DNA of 11,393 nt from Gemmatimonadales bacterium (GTDB lineage Bacteria; Gemmatimonadota; Gemmatimonadetes; Gemmatimonadales; GWC2-71-9), in the NCBI GenBank assembly GCA_013816685.1, contig JACDDX010000028.1, forward strand, positions 1 through 11,393, given 5' to 3'. The first letter of the stretch is position 1; the number at the start of each line of letters is the position of its first letter. Below are positions 5,978-11,393 of the stretch, piece after piece. Under the pieces are notes generated by a model. The model was given only the letters and a program-made list of their open reading frames with translations, did not search any database and had not been told where the DNA came from. The translations under genes and the position numbers were made by a program.

Positions 5978-6654
5978 TCGTCCACGACGGCGGAGAACAC
6001 CATGGTGCAGAGCGTTACGAAAACGATGTCATAGAGAGTCAGTAACCTAAGCCACCCCCCCATCTCGCTCAACGGACGCCCGGCGAGCAAGCGGCTGGTC
6101 ACCTGCACCGCGGCAATGATGGGCGGCACCATGAACGGGAGCAGCAGCACCGGCAGGAGCAGCTCGGCGAAGCGGGTCCGCACCGCCATCGCGCCGAAGA
6201 TCGTTCCCACCGACACGAAGCCCAGCGTGGCCAGCGCCGTCACCCCGACGACCCCCGGCAGCGCCCGGCCGAAATCCACATTGAAGAAGAGAATCAGGAG
6301 CGGCAGCGTCAGCGCCTCCACCGTGCCGACGAATGCGAGATTGGCGAGCAGCTTGCCGAGAAAGATGGCTTCGCGCGGGATCGGCGCCAGCAGTAGCCCA
6401 TCGAGGGCGCCGTTCTCGCGCTCGACCGTAAAAGCGCGGTTCATCGTCACGGTGGCCGCGAGCGCGAACGTCACCCAGAGCACGCTGGGCGCAAGATCGG
6501 CTGCCGCGAGGACCGTGGGGTCGCGGGCAAAGTTGAAGATCACCAGCACCAGCGCCGAAAAGACGAGCGCACTGAGCAGGGCGGTCCGGCTGCGGAGCTC
6601 GGCCCGCAGATCTTTTCCCGCCACGACCAGGGCCAACCGCAGTGCCTCAGACAC
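5974..6654 (-). CDS. ccmB: CcmB, heme exporter membrane subunit
   Basis: A 226-residue integral membrane protein (E. coli CcmB is about 220) with roughly six hydrophobic segments. Seen: KDLRAELRSR at the N-terminus, the FTVERENGALDGLLLAPI coupling segment after the second or third helix, FLGKLLANL, and LLLPVLLLPFMVPPIIAAV, all typical of CcmB. It is the permease half of the CcmAB ABC transporter that works with CcmC and CcmD to release heme-loaded CcmE. The GTG at 6654 is chosen because it starts exactly at the family N-terminus and overlaps the ccmA stop by 8 bases; the frame stays open further upstream, but that extension is basic, unlike the family, and lies inside ccmA. No clear ribosome binding site is present, consistent with translational coupling. 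Confidence 0.93.
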   Translation of the reverse strand: MSEALRLALVVAGKDLRAELRSRTALLSALVFSALVLVIFNFARDPTVLAAADLAPSVLWVTFALAATVTMNRAFTVERENGALDGLLLAPIPREAIFLGKLLANLAFVGTVEALTLPLLILFFNVDFGRALPGVVGVTALATLGFVSVGTIFGAMAVRTRFAELLLPVLLLPFMVPPIIAAVQVTSRLLAGRPLSEMGGWLRLLTLYDIVFVTLCTMVFSAVVDE

Positions 6655-7381
6655 CGATGAGCGCGTGGTAGCGGGGAAGAAAGGTCTCGAGCGCACCCGA
6701 CCGTGACTCGTCCGCGACCCATCGCCCACCAAGCAGCACGGCCACCCGGGTGACCAGCCCCCATGCTTCGGCCAGGTCGTGCGTCACCAGCACCATGGCG
6801 AGTCCGGCGCCGAGCCGGGCGCGCAGGAGGGCGCGAAGCCGCTCCGCCGCGGCCGCATCCAGCGCCGTGAACGGCTCATCCAGGAGCAGGACGCGCGGTC
6901 CGTGGATGAGCGCCCGCGCGATCGCGGCGCGCTGCAGCAGGCCGCGGCTCAGCTTGCGGGGCTGGTCGCCCGCGCGATCCGCGAGCCCCGCGTCCTCGAG
7001 CGCGGCCGCCGCGGCTTCGCCAGGCCGGGGAAGTCCGTACAGCCGGGCCGCGAAGGTCAGATTCTCGGTGAGCGTCAGGTCGTCGTAGAGGAGCGATTGA
7101 TGGGAGAGGAGTCCGATGGCCCGGCGCGCGACACTGCCGCCGCGACCGAGCGGCTCACCGAGCACTCGGACCTGACCCCCACTGGGGCGCATGATCCCGG
7201 CAAGAATCCGGAGCAGGGTCGTCTTGCCGGCACCGTTCGGCCCCACCACTGCGAGCGCGTCACCCGCGGCGGCGGACAGGTCGATGCCCTTCAGAACCTG
7301 CAGTCGTCCGAAGGCGCGCCGGAGGCCACGCCCTTCGATGAGCGCCGGGCCCGGGTGCCCGAGCTCAGGGGACGGCGTCAA
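6647..7381 (-). CDS. ccmA: CcmA, heme exporter ABC ATPase
   Basis: A 244-residue ABC ATPase. Seen: Walker A GPNGAGKTT (residues 47-55), Q-loop Gln in LLSHQSLLY (~95), signature LSRGLLQR (~144-151), Walker B VLLLDEP (~164-170) with the D-loop TALD next, and switch His201 in VTHD. The signature departs from LSGGQ, which is usual in the CcmA branch. It drives the CcmB/C complex that frees holo-CcmE. Start: no in-frame ATG or GTG precedes the Walker A at a sensible distance after the response-regulator stop, so the TTG at 7381 is the best start; it gives a 17-base overlap with that gene and implies coupled translation. It could in principle be another short ABC ATPase, but the ccmB-ccmC-ccmD genes that follow settle it. 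Confidence 0.93.
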   Translation of the reverse strand: MTPSPELGHPGPALIEGRGLRRAFGRLQVLKGIDLSAAAGDALAVVGPNGAGKTTLLRILAGIMRPSGGQVRVLGEPLGRGGSVARRAIGLLSHQSLLYDDLTLTENLTFAARLYGLPRPGEAAAAALEDAGLADRAGDQPRKLSRGLLQRAAIARALIHGPRVLLLDEPFTALDAAAAERLRALLRARLGAGLAMVLVTHDLAEAWGLVTRVAVLLGGRWVADESRSGALETFLPRYHALIGV

Positions 7382-7733
7382 TGCGGGCGCCGAGCTCGTC
7401 GAGTCGGAACGGTTTGACGATGTAGCCGGAGTGCGGAAGATCGAGGAACTTGAGTTGGGGTTCGACGCTGAGGTAGGCGGTGGTGATGATGACGGGCAGA
7501 TCCGGATAGCTGAGCCGGATTCGTCGGAGCAGCTCGACGCCGTCCGTGTCCGGCAGCCGCATGTCCAGCACGGCGACGTCGGGCCGCTGCTCGCCCAGAC
7601 GTTCCATCGCCTCGGCGCCAGTCGAGGCGAACATCAGGTCGTATTTCGGCGCGAACGCGCGGTCATAGCTCAACCGCAGCGCCCGCTCGTCTTCGACGAT
7701 CAGCACCCGGCGGCGGCGCTTTCCATTGCTCAT
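7365..7733 (-). CDS. Single-domain response regulator (CheY-like receiver)
   Basis: A 122-residue stand-alone receiver domain with no output domain. Seen: a basic leader KRRRR, beta 1 VLIVEDE with acidic Glu14/Asp15, phospho-acceptor Asp57 in VAVLDMRLPDTDG, the switch Thr85 in VIITTAY, and conserved Lys107 in YIVKPF. All residues needed for phosphorylation are present. The segment between beta 4 and beta 5 is unusual in sequence (it contains FLDLPHSG where many receivers have an Ala-rich helix and a Gly-Ala turn). The ATG at 7733 matches the family start, with a weak G-rich ribosome binding site; a TTG at 7775 would add 14 residues without one. The gene overlaps ccmA by 17 bases and follows an STAS gene. 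Its kinase is not in the window, so its partner and any link with heme export are unknown. Confidence 0.93.
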   Translation of the reverse strand: MSNGKRRRRVLIVEDERALRLSYDRAFAPKYDLMFASTGAEAMERLGEQRPDVAVLDMRLPDTDGVELLRRIRLSYPDLPVIITTAYLSVEPQLKFLDLPHSGYIVKPFRLDELGARIDAVP

Positions 7734-7866
7734 TCCGTAGACCCCGCTGCCCTGTGTCGCTGACGTTCCTGACAAGGGAGATTCGCGTTAGCGAGGTACT
7801 CTAACCGCATGCCGCGAAGCCGTCCATAGCGCGACGCGGGATGCGCCTGCGGCGTCGGCGAAGGGC

Positions 7867-8181
7867 TCAGCCACGGCCACCTTCGACACCGAACAGCTCG
7901 TCGAGTTTGGTGAGCACGAGCAGGTAACGTAGCTCGTCGTTCGGATTGAGGAGTGTCACCGACTGACCCCGGTCGGCGGCGCGGCGCTGGATCAGCACCA
8001 GGGCGCCAAGCCCCGCCGAATCGACCCGCGCGGTACCGGTCAGATCGATGATCAGACGGCCCGTGCCCTCGGGCAACTCCTCCAGCAGGCGGAAAGCGGT
8101 CTTGCGGATTTCGACCCGCGTCTCGAGACCCAGGGTCTCGGGCGCGACCAGCCCACGTTCCATACCGTCCGGGGTACGCAC
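7867..8181 (-). CDS. STAS-domain protein, anti-sigma factor antagonist-like
   Basis: A 104-residue single STAS domain. Seen: beta strand GRLIIDLTGTARVDSAGLGAL (cut here at the helix; residues ~41-61) with the conserved Ser55 in DSAGL that SpoIIAA/RsbV-type proteins phosphorylate, followed by the QRRAADRG helix, VTLLNPNDELR and the C-terminal KLDELF. In the SpoIIAA/RsbV class the unphosphorylated form binds a kinase-type anti-sigma factor; MlaB-like STAS proteins instead bind lipid transporters. No anti-sigma kinase is nearby, so the partner is open. The GTG start is fixed by a near-perfect ribosome binding site. It is the first gene of the leftward group and is divergent from acs; 133 bases without a gene separate it from the response regulator. 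Confidence 0.92.
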   Translation of the reverse strand: MRTPDGMERGLVAPETLGLETRVEIRKTAFRLLEELPEGTGRLIIDLTGTARVDSAGLGALVLIQRRAADRGQSVTLLNPNDELRYLLVLTKLDELFGVEGGRG

Positions 8182-8187
8182 TGCAAT

Positions 8188-8193
8188 CCTCCT
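8188..8193 (-). promoter_or_regulatory. Strong ribosome binding site for the STAS gene
   Basis: On the minus strand this reads AGGAGG, inside a longer GAAGGAGGA, and stands six bases before the GTG at 8181. It is the best Shine-Dalgarno in the window. It fixes that GTG over the in-frame ATG at codon 7 as the start. Confidence 0.85.
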
Positions 8194-8251
8194 TCGGCAC
8201 CGAGCTATCTCGCCGGCAGTACGCCGTCGACGAGACCTCTAGTTTTGCGGC

Positions 8252-8267
8252 CCCGGATCACTCCGGG
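8252..8267. repeat. Inverted repeat with 6-base arms, 4-base loop
   Basis: CCCGGA and TCCGGG flank the loop TCAC. No T-tract follows on either strand, so it is not an obvious intrinsic terminator. It could be a protein-binding site between the divergent genes or a hairpin in an acs leader; such short GC arms also occur by chance in GC-rich DNA. Confidence 0.35.
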
Positions 8268-8298
8268 TGTGCTCTTATCGGGTGGATCGGCTTGTTTT

Positions 8299-8317
8299 CG
8301 AGTCCTATTTGGACTCG
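8299..8317. repeat. Inverted repeat with 7-base arms, 5-base AT loop
   Basis: CGAGTCC and GGACTCG are perfect complements around the loop TATTT, and G-T pairing with the preceding T-run could lengthen the stem. It lies about 180 bases before the acs start codon. A GGAC...GTCC pairing with the bases just downstream (8311-8322) could form an alternative hairpin. It suits an operator or a structured 5' leader; which, if either, is not decided by sequence. Confidence 0.42.
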
Positions 8318-8493
8318 GGTCCGGGCAAGGGCGAGAGTGGTGCCAGGCGAAGGAAAACGTTGCGGCATCACGACTTCAATTTTGTGCTACCAGCCTGTCG
8401 CGCCGGCTTCAACGCCGCACTCCGCGAAAACTTCCTGCAAAACCGCAGGGCCGGACTTACCTTAGGTGCGACTCTCATCCGACGATCCCACTG

Positions 8494-10446
8494 ATGAACG
8501 ATCAGCTCCAGACTCTCCTCTCCGAGAAGCGTCGCTTTCCGCCCCCCGACCAGTTCGCCGCGGCCGCCGCGGCCCAACCTGCCATTTACGAGGCCGGCGC
8601 AGATCCCGAACGATTCTGGGAGGAGCAGGCGCGGACTCTCGAGTGGAGCACGCCTTGGAGCCAGGTGCTCGAGTGGGCGATTCCCCATGCGAAGTGGTTC
8701 GTCGGCGGCAAGCTGAACGCATCGGTCAACTGCATCGACCGCCACCTCGACGGTCCCCGGCGGAACAAGGCAGCGATCATCTGGGAGGGCGAGCCCGGCG
8801 ACCGGCGGGTGCTGACCTACTGGGACCTCTCGCGCGAGGTGAACCGCTGCGCCAACGCGCTCAAGGCCCTCGGAATCAGGCGTGGCGACCGGGTGGCGAT
8901 TTACATGCCGATGGTCCCCGAAGCCGCCGTCGCCATGCTCGCCTGCGCCCGCATCGGCGCCATTCACTCGGTCGTCTTCGGCGGCTTCTCGGCCGAATCG
9001 CTCCGCGACCGCATCAACGACGCACAGGCGGTCGCGCTGATTACCGCCGATGCCGGCTACCGGCGCGGGCAGCTGCTGCCGCTCAAGCGCTTCGCCGACC
9101 AAGCCCTGGCCGAATGTCCCTCGATCAAGCACTGCGTCGTCGTTCGCCGGCGCCCGACAGGTGACGGCGACGAGTCATTCGCCTCCATGGAGGACGGCCG
9201 GGACCACTGGTGGCATCGCCTGCTCGAGCGGGCCCCGCTCACCTGCGAGCCCGAGGCGATGGACGCCGAGGACCTGCTGTTCATCCTGTACACGTCTGGC
9301 ACGACCGGGAAGCCGAAAGGCATCGTTCACACCACCGGCGGCTATCTCACCCAGGTGGCCGCAACCACGAAGTACGTCTTCGATCTGCGCGATGAGGACG
9401 TCTTCTGGTGCACCGCCGACATCGGCTGGGTGACCGGGCATTCCTACGTGGTGTACGGGCCGCTTGCCAACGGCGCCACCGTGCTGATGTACGAGGGCGC
9501 GCCCGACTGGCCCGAGCGCGACCGGTTCTGGAGCATCATCGCGCAGTACGGCGTCACCATCCTCTACACCGCTCCCACGGCCATCCGTGCATTCATGAAA
9601 TGGGGCGTCGCGCATCCGAAGAAGCACGACCTCGGCACCCTTCGCCTGCTCGGCTCCGTCGGCGAGCCGATCAATCCGGAAGCGTGGATCTGGTACCACG
9701 AGAACATCGGCGGGAAGCGGTGTCCCATCGTGGACACCTGGTGGCAGACCGAGACCGGCGGAATCATGATCACGCCGCTGCCCGGCGTCACGACCACTAA
9801 ACCCGGCTCCGCGACAGTCCCGTTCCCTGGTATCAAGGCGGAGCTGGTGAACAACGAGGGAGCCGCTTTGACCGAGGGCGGCGGCTTCCTGACGCTCGCG
9901 TATCCCTGGCCCGGCATGCTCCGCACGATCTACGGCGATGATGAGCGCTATCGCGAGACCTACTGGAGCCGGTTCGAGGGTCGCTACTTCGCGGGAGACG
10001 GCGCCAAGCTCGACGACGAGGGCTACTGGTGGATTCTGGGACGGGTGGACGACGTGCTCAATGTGGCGGGCCACCGCATTGGGACGATGGAGGTCGAGAG
10101 CGCGCTGGTGGACCATCCTGCAGTCGCCGAGGCGGCCGTCGTGGGCAAGCAGCACGACCTCAAGGGTCAGGCGCTCGCGGCGTTCGTCACGCTGAAGGAG
10201 GGATACGAGCCGTCATCCGAGCTCAAGGATGATCTCAAGGACCACGTCGCCCGGAAGATCGGACCGATCGCGAAGCCCGACGACATCCTCTTCTCCGCCG
10301 ACCTGCCGAAGACCCGGAGCGGCAAGATCATGCGCCGGCTGCTGAAGGACATCGCCGAGGGCCGGGCACTGGGCGACACCACGACGCTCGCTGACCCGGC
10401 CGTCGTGGGCCGGCTCAAGGAGCAGTACGAGGGCCAGGAGAGCTAG
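8494..10446 (+). CDS. acs: Acetyl-CoA synthetase (AMP-forming acetate-CoA ligase)
   Basis: A 650-residue enzyme (E. coli Acs has 652) that converts acetate, ATP and CoA to acetyl-CoA, AMP and pyrophosphate through acetyl-AMP. Seen: VFGGFSAESLRDRI; the phosphate-binding loop YTSGTTGKPKG (residues 266-276); DTWWQTETGG (414-423), whose Trp416 matches the Trp that limits the pocket to acetate in Salmonella Acs (W414); hinge Asp519 in GRVDDVLNVAGHR; and TRSGKIMRR with Lys611, equivalent to the K609 needed for adenylation and inactivated by acetylation in other bacteria. The ATG at 8494 is chosen because it reproduces the family N-terminus and length, though its ribosome binding site is weak. It is monocistronic in this window, divergent from the STAS gene and convergent with kup. 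Post-translational acetylation control is likely by homology; no acetyltransferase is nearby. Confidence 0.97.
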   Translation: MNDQLQTLLSEKRRFPPPDQFAAAAAAQPAIYEAGADPERFWEEQARTLEWSTPWSQVLEWAIPHAKWFVGGKLNASVNCIDRHLDGPRRNKAAIIWEGEPGDRRVLTYWDLSREVNRCANALKALGIRRGDRVAIYMPMVPEAAVAMLACARIGAIHSVVFGGFSAESLRDRINDAQAVALITADAGYRRGQLLPLKRFADQALAECPSIKHCVVVRRRPTGDGDESFASMEDGRDHWWHRLLERAPLTCEPEAMDAEDLLFILYTSGTTGKPKGIVHTTGGYLTQVAATTKYVFDLRDEDVFWCTADIGWVTGHSYVVYGPLANGATVLMYEGAPDWPERDRFWSIIAQYGVTILYTAPTAIRAFMKWGVAHPKKHDLGTLRLLGSVGEPINPEAWIWYHENIGGKRCPIVDTWWQTETGGIMITPLPGVTTTKPGSATVPFPGIKAELVNNEGAALTEGGGFLTLAYPWPGMLRTIYGDDERYRETYWSRFEGRYFAGDGAKLDDEGYWWILGRVDDVLNVAGHRIGTMEVESALVDHPAVAEAAVVGKQHDLKGQALAAFVTLKEGYEPSSELKDDLKDHVARKIGPIAKPDDILFSADLPKTRSGKIMRRLLKDIAEGRALGDTTTLADPAVVGRLKEQYEGQES

Positions 10447-10476
10447 CCGGCAGTCCGGGCAGGACCGCTGTGCGGG

Positions 10477-11393
10477 TCAGAACTGGATCTGGGCGCCCAG
10501 CTCGACCACCCGGTTGGGCGGCAGGCCGAAGAAGGCGGTGGCGGACTGGGCGTTTCGCGCCATCACGATGAAGAGTTTCTTGCGCCAGCGAGCCATCGTG
10601 CGTGGAGGTGCCGTCGAATCGCTCGGCTTGGGCGGCGCCCGCCTGGGAGCGCTCGGAGCGCGCCGTGCACCGCTCGGAATCAGCGTTTCCCGGCCAAGAT
10701 AGAAGGTGGTCTCCATCACCTTGATCGGAACCGGATGCCCATTGGAGCTCTGCCGACCGAGCGCCTGCAGAACCGCCGGCACGTCGGGGGTTTCCATGAA
10801 CCCGAACCGGGCCAGCACCTCGTAGAATCCCTCCCCAAGCTCACGGCACCGGACCCGATCCTCCTGATCGACCTGCGGGATTTCCTCGCCCAGCACGGAG
10901 AGTAGCAGCACCTTTTCGTGGAGCACCTTGTTGTGCTTGAGATGATGCAGGAGCACGGGGGGGGCCCCGCCCTGCACCGACGTCAGGAAGACGGCCACGC
11001 CGGGGACCCGGTGCGGCTTGCGGCGGGCGATGTCGGACAGAAAGAGATCGACGGGGAGGGTGTTCTCACGAACGATCTCCGATACCCGCAGGCGCCCGCG
11101 CTTCCAGGTGGACATGAAGACGTAGACGATGATGGCGACCACGAGCGGGAACCAGCCACCATCCGGAATCTTGAGCAGGTTCGCCCCGAAAAACGCCAGA
11201 TCGACGACCATGAATACCGTCCCTAGCGCTGCGACCCTCCACACCGGCCACTTCCAGATGACCCGCGCCACGACCAGCAGCAGAATGCTCGTGATCGTCA
11301 TGGTGCCGGTCACGGCCACGCCGTAGGTCGCCGCCAGATTGCTCGAGGACTTGAAGGCCAGCACCAGCCCGACACAGGCGATCCATAACAGGT
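10477..11393 (-). CDS. kup: Kup-family potassium uptake permease, C-terminal part
   Basis: 304 complete residues are visible, continuing off the right edge, so the N-terminal transmembrane half is missing. Seen: LVLAFKSSSNLAATYGVAVTGTM in two pieces (FKSSSNLA and YGVAVTGTM), a hallmark of KUP/HAK/KT transporters, then hydrophobic segments around GTVFMVVDLAFFGANLLKI and GGWFPLVVAIIVYVFMSTW. A cytoplasmic domain of about 200 residues follows, with VPGVAVFLTS, HHLKHNKVLHEKV and the terminal FFGLPPNRVVELGAQIQF. It imports K+ with protons across the inner membrane. Between GRETLIPS and MARWRKKLF, where E. coli Kup has only a few residues, there is an extra Ala/Pro/Arg-rich stretch. It converges on acs with 30 bases between stop codons. 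An in-frame GTG at 11364 is not the start, since the frame and the family similarity continue upstream. Confidence 0.95.
   Translation of the reverse strand, partial: LLWIACVGLVLAFKSSSNLAATYGVAVTGTMTITSILLLVVARVIWKWPVWRVAALGTVFMVVDLAFFGANLLKIPDGGWFPLVVAIIVYVFMSTWKRGRLRVSEIVRENTLPVDLFLSDIARRKPHRVPGVAVFLTSVQGGAPPVLLHHLKHNKVLHEKVLLLSVLGEEIPQVDQEDRVRCRELGEGFYEVLARFGFMETPDVPAVLQALGRQSSNGHPVPIKVMETTFYLGRETLIPSGARRAPSAPRRAPPKPSDSTAPPRTMARWRKKLFIVMARNAQSATAFFGLPPNRVVELGAQIQF
10610..10685 (-). repeat. Low-complexity Ala/Pro/Arg insertion in kup with repeated GCTCGG
   Basis: Within the kup frame, GCTCGG (+ strand) recurs at 10621, 10651 and 10672, spaced by multiples of three. The encoded protein shows imperfect repeats (GARRAPS, APRRAPP, KPSD). 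The in-frame spacing is consistent with expansion by slippage inside a tolerant loop of the C-terminal domain. Confidence 0.5.

Larger units (their letters stand above)
8182..8493. promoter_or_regulatory. Divergent intergenic region between the STAS gene and acs
   Basis: These 312 bases hold no convincing gene and are visibly less GC-rich in places than the flanking coding sequence. Both divergent genes must have their promoters here, since neither has another gene upstream. I see two short inverted repeats (listed separately) but no -35/-10 pair good enough to place a start site on either strand. The acs frame stays open through most of the region, but translation from further upstream would make the enzyme far longer than its family. 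Confidence 0.6.

Noticed and set aside
5435..7417. Plus-strand open frames opposite ccmC, ccmB and ccmA
   Set aside because: Low-complexity charged or Ser/Arg-rich translations without motifs, lying over well-supported minus-strand genes.
7734..7866. Promoter or terminator between the STAS and response regulator genes (TTGTCA box; CGACGC/GCGTCG arms at 7832-7857)
   Set aside because: No matching -10 box at proper spacing, and the arms are separated by 14 bases with no T-tract; too weak to call, though a promoter in this 133-base gap is not excluded.
8267..8494. Possible 75-codon plus-strand gene in the acs leader
   Set aside because: No ribosome binding site, no recognisable motif, and it contains the inverted repeats; more likely non-coding.
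10447..10480. Terminator between convergent acs and kup (GACCGC/GCGGGTC stem around 10463-10478)
   Set aside because: The stem is short with a bulge, reaches into the kup stop codon, and has no T-tract on either strand.

Overview
This is a GC-rich, gene-dense piece of a bacterial chromosome. Gene content, heavy use of GTG/TTG starts and 1-20 base gene overlaps would fit Gemmatimonadota or another high-GC Gram-negative lineage. The taxonomic call is an inference from general style, not from a marker gene. No mobile elements, tRNA/rRNA genes or CRISPR arrays are visible. Only the two edge genes are incomplete.

Region 1 (1-5152, + strand) reads as one translationally coupled operon. Its order is: the C-terminal end of a DUF92/VTE6-like membrane protein, a geranylgeranyl-reductase-type FAD oxidoreductase, a flavin reductase-like FMN protein, a class I SAM methyltransferase, an SRPBCC aromatase/cyclase-like protein, a stand-alone FabF-type ketosynthase with a complete Cys-His-His triad, and an aquaporin-family channel. 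Most junctions overlap by 1-4 bases; the only real gap is 21 bases. Together they look like a small tailoring and condensation pathway for a polyketide, quinone-like or prenylated lipid. No acyl carrier protein, chain-length factor or acyltransferase lies inside the window, so the product is unknown.

Region 2 (5155-8181, - strand) runs from an STAS-domain protein through a single-domain response regulator into ccmA, ccmB, ccmC and a 40-residue ccmD. The last four encode the heme-handling ABC module of system I cytochrome c maturation. ccmD ends 2 bases from the aquaporin stop codon, so ccmE/F/G/H cannot follow directly and must lie elsewhere if present.

Region 3 (8182-8493) is the only long non-coding stretch. 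It separates the leftward STAS gene from rightward acs and holds two short inverted repeats. Region 4 (8494-10446, + strand) is acetyl-CoA synthetase (acs), with its acetate-specificity tryptophan and acetylatable lysine in the expected places. Region 5 (10477-11393, - strand) is the C-terminal half of a Kup potassium transporter, cut by the window edge and carrying an Ala/Pro/Arg-rich insertion near its C-terminus.
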